A stretch of 64,000 bases of DNA from NCBI RefSeq assembly GCF_037975245.1, contig NC_092580.1:12989501-13053500 (forward strand). The letters run 5' to 3'. The notes below the pieces were generated by a model. The model was not told the DNA's origin and searched no databases. It worked only from the letters and a program-made list of their open reading frames with translations. This document shows positions 38,459 through 45,545 of this stretch, in pieces (the stretch's first letter is position 1; every line of letters begins with the position of its first letter). Source of the stretch: Apostichopus japonicus. Lineage: Eukaryota > Echinodermata > Holothuroidea > Aspidochirotida > Stichopodidae. A program made the position numbers and the translations under genes.

Positions 38459-39886
38459 TATATATCTATCTATATATATATATATACATACCTGGTATAA
38501 AGACCTATTATTGCGTCCCGATCGCAGATATAAAAAAATCCGTCTTTAACCAATATAATATTTGTTTGACACAAAGTCAATTTTCTTCTCCCAACTGATG
38601 AGATTCGAGCCTGGAGCGATTCGGATCGGATTTCACGACTGCTCCCTGAGTCTCCCTCCGCTTGACAAGCCATCCATGAAGGGGGGGGGGGGGCAGCAAA
38701 TCTATGCCCGACTTAAGAAGGTGAAATTTTCAAGAGATTGACACAGTTGCGAGAGTCGCTTATACCTCGTCGGAGCCCTCGATTTTTCGAGAGCCGGCGT
38801 AGGGTTTCTCTCGGAGAGACAGAATTTGTTGAACTCATTCATTCTGTGTAGAAACAGCACTTTTTTTACAGTATCAGCCGTTATTTTTTTTTTTTTTTTT
38901 TGGTTTTAAACTTTTTTCTTGGAAACCTTTCTAAAACACGCAGCAAGATTTTTATTAAGTGTTATCGGCATTGTGTACTCAATATTCAGTATAAGGCAAC
39001 ATAATAACGTAGAACTAATTTTTTTTTATATATGCTTGCTATAAAAGTCACTGTGTGATATCGTAAAATTTTATTTACGATGATGAGGCTTTACAATCAG
39101 TTGATATCGTAATCTCACGGCTGTGCGATAAAGTAGATTTTAGCGTTTTCCGCGTGCGTGATCTCGTGGTCGTGTAAAATTTTATTTTACGATTGTGAGT
39201 AACTGGGTAGCGTTATATTACTCAACTTTGGCACGCAGCGAACAGCGTAAAGATCAAGCGGTAGTAACAGCTCCCGAGGAAACCAAAACGGTTAGAAATG
39301 CTCGATTCAGTGAGAGAAATTTAATTGGGATGCAGTAAAGGATTAGATAATCGGCCATTGTTGAAACAGCTCTAAAAGCACAAAAAATAGTCTCGAAAAC
39401 TTACTCTGTTAAGAAACGTCAGAAAAATATTTGGAAGCGGATCGATCATATTGGTCTTGCCCTTCTGTGGGTCAGTACCTAAAGAAACATCGATGAAGAC
39501 GTATATCGTTTGTTTTTTTGCAAAACTGTTTGTTTTCCTTTCACGTAAATGGCAATTAAGAATAGATTCATCTCCATTCCCTCTCCAGGACAAAGGTCGG
39601 GAGAAGCGCATCTTCGAGGTCAAAGAAAGTGGTCTCGTATGGATCCGTGGACAGGACAACGGATACGCCAAAATTATCGGCCACCACAGACGGGCTTTCA
39701 CACGTCCAAGAGACTCCGTCTACTCCTACGCCTCCCCCACCCCCACCACCTCCTCCCCCATCGACAACACAAGACAGAGAGGTGGTTTGTACCACACCCT
39801 CCGCCGGGGATGGAGGTAGAAATGCACTCTTGTCACAGATTAGGAAAGGGACATCTCTAAAGAAAGTGGATACGCCAAGGGTATGA
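10458..39886 (+). CDS. slob-like: SLOB/PXK-family transmembrane pseudokinase, 14 exons
   Basis: Joined coding exons: 10458-10472, 12312-12382, 15023-15120, 16147-16227, 17653-17804, 20036-20146, 21311-21406, 21985-22070, 22757-22863, 23539-23636, 24532-24582, 25445-25510, 28276-28337, 39589-39886. All junctions are GT-AG, all phases agree, and the sum is 1392 nt (463 residues plus TGA). The ATG has A at -3 and an in-frame TAA at 10422. Residues 6-28 form a transmembrane helix followed by RRCSR. About 75-340 is kinase-like; [26 protein letters not shown] and SFGHMMFEM align with PXK. The HRD Asp is Asn223, the catalytic-loop Lys is His225 and the DFG-equivalent Asp is Gly240, so phosphotransfer is unlikely. 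The C-terminus has ten prolines and a WH2-like [15 protein letters not shown]. There is no PX domain. Known relatives bind the Slowpoke BK channel (SLOB) or act in endosomal trafficking (PXK); channel regulation here is inference. Confidence 0.88.
12010..12190. repeat. partial copy of dispersed repeat (third member)
   Basis: Words such as GCCTGTAGAC, CACATG and CAATC(A/G)(C/T)CAG(C/T)CAAAG occur in the same order as in the copies at 13610-13900 and 36009-36310. It is diverged and short. Confidence 0.35.
12312..12382 (+). CDS. slob-like: pseudokinase exon: transmembrane helix
   Basis: Preceded by a long T-rich tract and ACAG, followed by GTCAGT. It encodes [20 protein letters not shown] then YCYR, a single hydrophobic helix ending in a basic stop-transfer signal. 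It ends with two bases of an Arg codon. Confidence 0.85.
13466..13562. repeat. two-copy tandem repeat, about 53 bp
   Basis: The block ACTGTGCAAGCATA...TTGCACTGG(T/A)ATGGGACTTA occurs twice in succession with few mismatches. Confidence 0.7.
13610..13900. repeat. dispersed repeat copy A
   Basis: Shares ordered blocks with 36009-36310: GCCTGTA, ACATTA-AGAAC, CCAGTCAAAG, then TTCAGGAAAA(C)TGCCAGTGA and GTAGATTTT. No tRNA boxes were recognised. It is about 290 bp, in an intron of the pseudokinase gene. Confidence 0.5.
15023..15120 (+). CDS. slob-like: pseudokinase exon: juxtamembrane segment
   Basis: The acceptor CCACAG and donor GTAAAA bound the exon. It encodes [18 protein letters not shown] and a charged [12 protein letters not shown] stretch, likely cytosolic. 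Confidence 0.83.
15634..15745. repeat. 25-bp minisatellite with self-complementary unit
   Basis: About four copies of TACTGTAGTGTACAATATTG plus TACAG. Each copy contains TGTACAATATTGTACA, a perfect 16-bp palindrome, so the array can form serial hairpins. Related GTAC-rich sequence extends from about 15580 to 15785. Confidence 0.8.
16147..16227 (+). CDS. slob-like: pseudokinase exon: residues about 62-88
   Basis: The acceptor TTACAG and donor GTAAGA bound the exon. It encodes [20 protein letters not shown] then MGYLPNM, leading into the kinase-like fold. Confidence 0.83.
16375..16716. mobile_element. TTAA-ended MITE, copy 1
   Basis: It starts TTAAAGGCATTGAAGTCTC and ends GAGTCTTCACACCCTTTAA. 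The ends are inverted repeats matching at about 15 of 19 positions. A second copy lies at 42331-42687 with the same termini. The TTAA at each end fits a piggyBac-type target site. There is no ORF. It sits in the intron before exon 17653. Confidence 0.6.
16813..16853 (-). repeat. retroelement tail with hammerhead-like motif, diverged copy
   Basis: The minus strand reads CTTTGAAGAAGATCCTGCTA then GGATC, followed by CTGTCAGGCCC. It is related to the copies at 27402-27442 and 27591-27624. Confidence 0.5.
17653..17804 (+). CDS. slob-like: pseudokinase exon: N-lobe
   Basis: The acceptor TTTTAG and donor GTGAGT bound the exon. It encodes [19 protein letters not shown] and on to LKELFRAIS. The FLVRQM strand occupies the place where kinases normally carry the ATP-binding Lys (VAIK), and no glycine-rich loop is evident. 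Confidence 0.87.
18027..18130. repeat. (TA)n microsatellite
   Basis: Almost pure TA dinucleotides with occasional GTATG and CATA interruptions, in the intron after exon 17653-17804. Confidence 0.95.
18335..19656. mobile_element. non-autonomous hAT element with perfect 8-bp target duplication
   Basis: The left end TAGGGATGCACCGGA is exactly inverted as TCCGGTGCATCCCTA at the right end. Identical 8-bp direct repeats CTAAAAAG flank it at 18327-18334 and 19657-19664. The 1322-bp interior has no transposase. Subterminal regions are packed with CCGGCCGGA and GGAACCGGA words, likely transposase-binding repeats. TAGGGATGCAC-type ends and 8-bp duplications define hAT elements. It is inserted in the intron between exons 17653-17804 and 20036-20146. 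Confidence 0.92.
20036..20146 (+). CDS. slob-like: pseudokinase exon: hinge region
   Basis: The acceptor TTTAG and donor GTAAAT bound the exon. It encodes [15 protein letters not shown] then [14 protein letters not shown]; the RGSL(K/R)D(H/L)IY motif is characteristic of the PXK/SLOB family. Confidence 0.88.
21311..21406 (+). CDS. slob-like: pseudokinase exon: C-lobe helices
   Basis: The acceptor TTCTAG and donor GTAACT bound the exon. It encodes [20 protein letters not shown] then [12 protein letters not shown]. Confidence 0.87.
21985..22070 (+). CDS. slob-like: pseudokinase exon: degenerate catalytic loop
   Basis: The acceptor TTTCAG and donor GTAGAT bound the exon. It encodes [20 protein letters not shown] then VILERRTC. 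The kinase HRDLKxxN motif reads HGNVHSGN, with catalytic Asp and Lys absent. Confidence 0.88.
22757..22863 (+). CDS. slob-like: pseudokinase exon: degenerate DFG region
   Basis: The acceptor TCGCAG and donor GTAAAT bound the exon. It encodes [14 protein letters not shown] and on to SLDSLSF. The DFG-equivalent position carries Gly240. Confidence 0.87.
23225..23420. repeat. GTCAA(TA)n minisatellite
   Basis: About ten repeats of a unit of roughly 10-16 bp, AGTCAATATATATAT, shortening and degenerating towards 23420. Confidence 0.9.
23539..23636 (+). CDS. slob-like: pseudokinase exon: GHMMFEM helix
   Basis: The acceptor TCCTAG and donor GTTTGT bound the exon. Joining it to the previous exon gives [17 protein letters not shown], matching FGHLLYEMTYG of PXK, so no exon is needed at the weaker acceptor near 23059. 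Confidence 0.87.
24532..24582 (+). CDS. slob-like: pseudokinase exon: 17 residues
   Basis: The acceptor CAACAG and donor GTCAGT bound the exon. It encodes [17 protein letters not shown] in phase 0-0, so it could be skipped without a frame change. Confidence 0.82.
24716..25140. repeat. 20-bp minisatellite, about 21 copies, with 80-bp higher-order unit
   Basis: The unit is close to TAGTAGATCCATCTAGTGGA. A 60-bp combination of variant units starting at 24781 recurs at 24861, an 80-bp higher-order period. Degenerate related words (GTGGATCCATCTATTGGA) continue to about 25310. It lies in the intron before exon 25445-25510. Confidence 0.93.
25445..25510 (+). CDS. slob-like: pseudokinase exon: end of kinase-like domain
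   Basis: The acceptor TGCAG and donor GTAAGT bound the exon. It encodes [20 protein letters not shown] then KQ, phase 0-0. Confidence 0.84.
27104..27145 (-). repeat. retroelement tail remnant related to the hammerhead-like motif
   Basis: Contains CTTGATCCTAGCAGGGTGATC on the plus strand, matching the core of the motifs at 16813 and 27402 but lacking an intact GAAAC. Confidence 0.4.
27402..27464 (-). repeat. retroelement tail with hammerhead-like core, inverted arm 1
   Basis: The minus strand reads GCCT-CTGAAGA-A-GATCC-TGCTA-GGATC-GAAAC-ATC-AGGC. The catalytic words CTGANGA and GAAA are separated by a perfect five-pair hairpin, and the flanks GCCT/AGGC pair. One extra A follows CTGAAGA, which is not canonical. 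Arm 2 lies at 27561-27624 in the opposite orientation. Confidence 0.55.
27561..27632 (+). repeat. retroelement tail with hammerhead-like core, inverted arm 2
   Basis: The plus strand reads GCCT-CTGAAGAAGATCCTGCTA-GG-AAATGTCAGG. The second half of the hairpin is damaged (GGATCGAAAC reduced to GGAAAT). Upstream CCCTTCTGTTA matches the flank of arm 1, so the two form an inverted repeat with a spacer of about 95 bp. Confidence 0.55.
28276..28337 (+). CDS. slob-like: pseudokinase exon: basic linker
   Basis: The acceptor GTCAG and donor GTAAGT bound the exon. It encodes [20 protein letters not shown], rich in Lys/Arg as in the PXK linker. It ends with two bases of a Lys codon that the next exon completes. 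Confidence 0.84.
30811..31650. repeat. three tandem copies of a 255-265-bp unit
   Basis: The block AAGTGGACTGTTNGGTAGCA, followed by TGCACATAATTAAGATA and CTTTATTCACACATTGAGG, occurs near 30955, 31217 and 31472. Flanking TTCACCAAAATGTGGG-type words are also repeated. Copies have diverged by point changes. They lie in the 11-kb last intron and show no ORF. Confidence 0.85.
32343..32752 (+). mobile_element. SINE-like element with tRNA-like boxes and hammerhead ribozyme, partial tandem dimer
   Basis: A block of about 70 bp starting TTTCTGGTGT at 32343 recurs at 32681, a 338-bp period. Upstream of the second block are an A-box-like GATCGAGTGGTAAGG (about 32577-32591), a B-box-like GGTTCAATTCC (32618-32628) and the hammerhead motif at 32628-32673. 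This matches the organisation of Sm-alpha SINE-like repeats of schistosomes, which combine a tRNA-like Pol III promoter with a hammerhead (family knowledge). No ORF is present. Tandem dimers are typical of hammerhead-bearing retroelements. Confidence 0.7.
32628..32673 (+). ncRNA. type I hammerhead ribozyme motif
   Basis: Core CTGATGA is at 32638-32644 and GAAA at 32658-32661. Stem II is GTCC/GGAC with loop CAAAA. After GAAA comes CCGGTC, giving a GUC cleavage site after 32667. Stem I pairs CTTCGT (32632-32637) with GTGAAG (32668-32673), including two G-U wobbles, and can extend past a bulge. Stem III is only palindromic ACCGGT, too short for a monomer but able to form a dimer, as known for hammerheads of Penelope-like and SINE-like retroelements. 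Stem II is almost identical to the natural schistosome ribozyme. Confidence 0.75.
33607..33645. repeat. perfect 18-bp-arm hairpin
   Basis: TTTCAAGATAATCTCCCC (33607-33624), loop AGA, then its exact reverse complement at 33628-33645. It lies in the last intron of the pseudokinase gene. It could be a foldback footprint or a small hairpin RNA; nothing distinguishes these. Confidence 0.9.
36009..36310. repeat. dispersed repeat copy B
   Basis: Shares ordered blocks with 13610-13900: CCAGTGGACATTAAGAAC, CATCAGTCAAAG, ATTCAGGAAAATGCCAGTGA and AGTAGATTTTCTAAGC. Confidence 0.5.
38286..38350. repeat. (TA)n microsatellite, left of hammerhead-like core
   Basis: TA dinucleotides with a few A or T interruptions, ending directly at the structured core at 38349. 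Confidence 0.95.
38349..38411 (+). ncRNA. hammerhead-like fold between (TA)n tracts
   Basis: GTTGT (38351-38355) precedes CTGATGA (38356-38362). Stem II is CGC/GCG with loop TAAAC, GAAA is at 38376-38379, and stem III is ACT/AGT with loop CCG. GUU at 38386-38388 would be the cleavage triplet, and ACAAC (38389-38393) pairs perfectly with GTTGT; pairing extends to seven pairs with the neighbouring TA. The 10.1-11.1 position is T-T instead of the usual G-C, which may weaken activity. A second hairpin ACTAGTG/CACTAGT follows at 38395-38411. Confidence 0.5.
38418..38490. repeat. (TA)n microsatellite, right of hammerhead-like core
   Basis: TA dinucleotides interrupted by AAA and ATCT words. Confidence 0.95.
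39589..39886 (+). CDS. slob-like: pseudokinase last exon: polyproline and WH2-like tail
   Basis: The acceptor CTCCAG is followed by the completed Lys codon and [13 protein letters not shown]. Further on come TPTP plus ten prolines, then [19 protein letters not shown] and a TGA at 39884-39886. The PXK C-terminus has the same order: polyproline, then ALLSSIQ and KGTLRK. WH2 motifs bind actin. The exon lies 11,251 bp downstream of the previous one. Confidence 0.85.
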
Positions 39887-42330
39887 CGGATGGATCCATG
39901 GTAGGTCAACAGTTTCCCAAAACAGTCTTCTTATTGTCTGTCGAGTGTTTGGTGCTCTCAGCAATAGTCGTGTAAAGTTTGGAGTATCGATATGAAAAAA
40001 GTGGTGCAATTAGTAAATATTATAAGCAAACTTTATAGTTTTCCTCTTTTGAATTTTTTTTTTTGGGGGGGTAGGCTCCTTTATTACAACGACATATATA
40101 CAGTGTTTGTCAACTTGGAAATTAGTGAAATTAATGAAATTTATACCTTAAAAAAGTTTACCCAGAATTTTATGATGTTTTTTTATGCCAGTGATAGAAA
40201 TGATGATCGTAAATATTTAGTGTGTTTAATATTAAACGTAAGCTTCAGCAAGAATTTTCATACATTATGGCATTTGCAGGGGACACCACAGTGTATGGCT
40301 AAATCTTGCCTGCGTATATGGAATACTTAGGGTTCTATTGATTTTTGGGGGAAAAGTTGAATAATTTAGCATTTAATGCAGCTGTCTCAGGACTCTACTA
40401 GCAATCTTATGAGTTTAAAAAAAAAACAGGGTTTTGCTTGTTCGCTTGATTTATTTTGGTTTGTACATTTTTGTCTTATTTCAGGGTAATTTTTTTCTGT
40501 TTCATATTGTGTTTGTTTTTTAGCCCAATTGACATGAAGTTGTCAATGTCGTTTATTGTAGCAAAAGTTTTGATCTTTTTAGCCCGTATCTCAACATCTG
40601 TGTTAAAAGGCTGTTGCTCGCACCACCTAAACTGGATCCTGAGTTGTCCAAGTTTTGAGTTTTGCCCATGAAAATTGAATTAACAAGTCATTTGATTACA
40701 AGATGGATAAGGTTCTAGTTGTGTTTGCGTGGAGAGGAGATTTTGGTGTGCTTGGAGGTAGTTGGGGGGGGGGGGGGCTTGTGGAATGTTTGCTAGGAAG
40801 TCAGTAGTAGAGTTTTCAACTTAGTGTGATGTTTCCCGAGAGAGATGAAAATAAGGTTTTTGTTCAAAGTGATGCCAAGGTCACAGGGCTTTTGCTGGAG
40901 CCAATGGATCACTGAATTGATGGTAGCCTAGGATCCAGTCTGTGATGTATTTGCCTATTTTTTTCGTACTTTATTGTTGTGTGGATAGAACATTATTGCT
41001 AGGTCAAAGGCTGGAATAGTAGTGTTATAAGTTCTGGATGTGCAGGAGGATGGTTTATATCCACACCCATCCACATCTCATAGCATCCTGGCAGTTAAAG
41101 GCTTGATCGTTCAAAGGCTCAGTTCATTGCCCTAGATTCACGCTTCCTAACATCGTGTGAGATTTCACTGCCAGACGCTGTTAAGTACGTCAATGATATA
41201 GTTGCGACGCGATCAAAGTCGCAGCCACCAAATATGGTCATACAGTTGTAATTGACACTGTAGAGCTGGATGTAGAGTTGTGTCCAGTACACATCAAATT
41301 TCTTTGAATAGGGCCAAATTGGACACATGGACAGTCAACTCTGTACAGGGTATTTTTGAATTAAGAACCAGACCCAAACCTATGCTGTGCTTCATCTGCT
41401 GGTTTGGCGGAAGATTTTTTTTTTTTTTAATTCATTCATTGACTGCTGAAATCTGGCTATCACATCAGAAAATATGATACTTCTCTTTGGCACTTACAAA
41501 AATTGAGAGGCATTATAAATTAATATCTAGAAGTAAAAAAAAATTTGGGGGGGGGGTTTTCTCGAAAATCATTCCCTTTTGAACGAAAGTCAGTTCAATT
41601 TAGCCCTGTGGGGTAGGAAGTTTTATTTTAATTTATCTTTAAGTAAAGTATTAAAAACAAGTTTTAATAAAGAGAAGATACTAACACTACACATGCTGCA
41701 ACATCTCTCGTAGCTTATACAGCCCATGGCAGTCATTACTTAAAAATGAAATATGCAAAATAATTTAGAACCAATCCCTCTCTCTTTGGAATTGTATTCT
41801 CTCACTTCTTATGCAAAATATTGATTTTTTTTTTTTGAAATAATAACAGCAACCACCAAAATATTTGAAAGGGTGAAACAAAATTTTATAATTGCTTGCC
41901 TTCTAGGGAGAATCATTTTTCATTTTTGAAACTTAACTTTTAGAGGAGAGATACAAATTGTTTTCTTGCAATGTGAAAATTTGTGACTTAGTTTCCTCTT
42001 TTAAATAGACAAAGTTTTCATAAGATTATATATCGGTATATATGTCACAAATATGAATGAAGGGATTTTTTTTTATACTGTAATGCTATCTGGAAGCTTT
42101 GCTTTACCCCCAAACAGTTTAAAACATTAGGGATTTTATCATGAAAAAGTATTGTTTTTACATATAAACAACTGTTTAAACACAAACTTTACATAGTTTG
42201 TCCACCACCAGCAGATGGAATTATTTAACAAGTCGTTCACTTCAGAACCCATAACATTGCTGACAGACCTTTGCCATGATGACATCACAGTCCACCAATG
42301 GAGTGCTATCCTTCACAAGGTTGTAACCAT
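39887..42330. other. 3' flank of the pseudokinase gene, probable 3'UTR then intergenic
   Basis: Follows the TGA. No clear polyadenylation signal can be assigned; AATAAA near 41665 is a distant candidate. G runs occur near 40764 and 41547. Confidence 0.35.
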
Positions 42331-42687
42331 TTAAAGGAATCGCCCCAAACCGTGTGCCACGCTCTGAAAAAGTTAACTTTCTGTTGCTTGCAAGTGAAGT
42401 TTTCTTCTTGTTGCTACAAAATGCAGACAGTAATGAAACGTGATACCTTGTTATCTTTTATCTGGACCTGAGATGTCCATCGCTGCTATGTGCACTGTGT
42501 TATGGGTATTGACCGTAGCTGTATGTATTGACTGTACACTAGTGTCTAATTACCGACGGTAGCAAGCTGTGTGTGTATTTTCTGGGATCGATGGTGGTGT
42601 CTAACACTTCTGTTACACTTCATTCGAAACTAGGTCAGATATCCGGCATGAGTTGTTTCTTTGTGCGCGAGTCTTCACACCCTTTAA
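42331..42687. mobile_element. TTAA-ended MITE, copy 2
   Basis: Closely matches 16375-16716 over its length, including TTAAAGG...CACCCTTTAA ends and the internal words CAGACAGTAATGAAACGTGA and GTCTAATTACC. Same orientation. Small indels near the left third separate the copies. Confidence 0.65.
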
Positions 42688-45476
42688 GGTTAATGATGTC
42701 CAATCAAAACCTAAAATTTACAGCTGTGAGCGACTGTAACTCGAGTCTGTAGAAACGAGATAGTCGAAGGGAAATTTTTTCGAGAAGCAGCGCATCATAT
42801 TTGGTTTCTGCTTTTTGGCCTTCCAAATGAAATATCAAATATCCTAACCCACTAGTCAAATTTTCCCTGACAGTTTGCCCGGAGGACTTTCTCTTTGTTG
42901 TGATTATGATTATTATTATGATATTATTTTGATTTCTGAAAGCTTGTTGTATTTAGTTAAGTGACATCGGAGCATTCGTTAAGGGTTATCAGTGAAATAG
43001 TAGACTCTGTGTAGGTGTCAATGGTCGCTGTAATGAATCGTTTTGTTATTCTACAGCTATACTCTTGCTGTCATTAAGGAATTATCTACTTAACTAGTTC
43101 TTAAGAGATTAACAGAACTAGAGCTGTTTTTGTCGTGCCTCCTCCCTCAGTCCCCCCCCCCCCACTTTTTTTTATCTCTAAATATTTCCCCTTTTTTCCC
43201 CCCTCTCATTTTATCTTTTTGTCAATTTTTTTCTAAGCGACATCTCTCATCTCTTACATTAATTATGCACAAACATTGCTACCCTCGCTACGAGAAATCC
43301 GAGACGGGAAGATATTGCAGCATGTGGTTATTTATCTCTCGCCGGCTCGAAGGATTACTGCTTCGTCATTACATGACACTTCCCCGAATTTATTTTTTTT
43401 TTGCGCAGTAGCATACATTAATATTTTAAGCTATCTGGCATATTGCAGTAAAAGGTCGGATAGATTTTAAAACGACGTGTTCTATCGAGAGCCATAGAGA
43501 CTGGTCCGGTTTTGGTCACAGCACGTTTTTTTTCAGTCACGGTATCGAGGAAAAAAATATACCCCCTCCAACATTAACAAATACATTTGTTTGAAAGTGA
43601 AAAACAACATAAAATGAATCTCTCTAGAAAATATGATGGGTTTTTATAGCCAATTCCAAGGTTTCTCACCCAAGCACTCTGCTAAGCTTTGATCAAGATA
43701 ACGATAAAGCCGTTCCCTGTATAACGAAGGTGGCACATGCAAAAGGATTTCCTTGTGATTGGTCACATTTGTTAAAACCGTGCAGCATTAAATCGTAAAA
43801 TGCCATAACCGAGTCGACTACCAGTCGCGAAAGAAAATGCTACAGGTTCATTTTTTGCCTGTTTGCCAACGCGAACCAAGACTGGCAAAATTTGGCGGCA
43901 TTCAGTCGGGCAGTTCTTTGCGGCCGGCTTAAGAATTTGTGCATACTGCAACTGTCATAACCTCACAAGGAGTGTGTCTGATGTTTTTTAAATCATCTTT
44001 GAAGGCAAAGCTCTGCAGGTTATTTATATATGTTCATGTTACACTCAGGGGAAATTACAGATGCCAGAAAGTGACAGCTTTTTTCTTCTTTTTTTCTCAT
44101 AGGTTATATAAATGTTTTATCTACTATCCTTTTTGAAAATTTCTGTTAATCAGATATATATTAAAAGGTTTAAAATCTTGCAATGGCATGCCCAACATAT
44201 TGCCAAAGCCTCATTTATTTTTGTATTGTCTTATCATTAACTTAATGATACACATACATTTGATAGATCATGAAATACCATGCCAGCTGGGTATTATTAA
44301 TTTTTTGTTTTTTTTTCTATTGTGTTTGTCTTTTGTTTTTTTTTTTGTTTTTTGTACTAAAAACAGGAAAAATGTAAATCATTGTTTTTTTAAATTCTTA
44401 TGCAATAAATGACTTCTTATCCCAAAACAAAGCGGCTCTTTGGTCATAACCATTCAAATTTCTATTCACGAAATTGGTTTCTATCACAATAAGTGATTGT
44501 GTCGAGTTTGCATGTAATTATTATCTGGGTGCCAAATTTACTCAAATTGTATGAATTTTTCTTTAATATCTCCATAATGAGTAACCTTTTAGTGTCACAC
44601 CAAAAACAAAATTGTACAAGGATATTATCCTGTTTTGATGAGTTATTACCATATTTGGATCAGTTTTCAGGTTCTGGTAAAAATTGATGTGGATTATTGA
44701 CGAAATGCAAAACACTGTTTTTCATCCCGTGCAGTCTGGGAATAACTCCCTGTAGGGTCCTTAAGGCACTTTATGCTGTCTCACACCTGCTCTACCCCTC
44801 ACTTTTACTAAGTTTTGCAGGAACAACCCAAAGCTCTAACCTGCTTGTATTCACAGATGCCTCTTGACCTTGGGGGGGGGGGGGGGAGGGAGACTCTAAT
44901 AGGTACAGAACTTGCCAGGCACGGGCGAGGAAGCAAAATTAATCAACTACTTTAAATGATTGATAAATTCATCTCAAATCTCACATATGAGCAGCCCTTG
45001 ATCGAGGCTTTGGGCTTTGTTGCAATCAACATTTCAACCTGTAAAAGAAATGTTAACTTGTTAAATCACACATTAAAATCTGGTTTTGTGTCGTCAATTG
45101 TTACAAGAGAAAAACAGAACATTTACAGTGCATTATAAAAAGGTATTATTCACTTTTATCTTTGGTATTATTGTAAACTTGCAATCGACGCATGATTATT
45201 AAAACGTGCAATTTGGTGGGTACGAATGAAATTGTAATCTAAATGATTCTACGTAAAAGGATACTATAAAGATTTTATTGTATATTAATTTGTGACACAT
45301 CTATTGTTTTGCTACAAGTACATTTGTTTTTTTATTCTCCATTTTGATTCACATTTTTATTTCTTCAATTAACAATTGAAGATACCAAATTACACAAGTG
45401 CCATTTCGAATAATTGAAATAAATCTTAGAACTTATAAGATAAACAAAAATTGTTATTTTTGGTATATTTGTGTTT
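42688..45476. other. non-coding, nothing recognised
   Basis: AT-rich with C/G runs near 43149 and 44871. No splice-bounded exon or recognisable protein. Confidence 0.35.
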
Positions 45477-45490
45477 ATATATATAATATG

Positions 45491-45543
<53 letters not shown>
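45477..45543. repeat. (TA)n microsatellite
   Basis: TA dinucleotides with TATG interruptions. Confidence 0.95.

Positions 45544-45545
<2 letters not shown>

Noticed and set aside
38597-38650. CTGATGAGATTCGAGCC as another hammerhead
   Set aside because: No GAAAC after a plausible stem II and no pairing flanks.
39451-39860. Longer overlapping open frames on both strands around the last pseudokinase exon
   Set aside because: They are shadows of the polyproline exon; only the frame in phase with the preceding exon has family similarity.
40476-40683. Minus-strand open stretch of about 65 codons with QFRWCEQQPFNTDVEIR
   Set aside because: Protein-like composition but no start codon, no clear splice sites and no family recognised; too weak to annotate.
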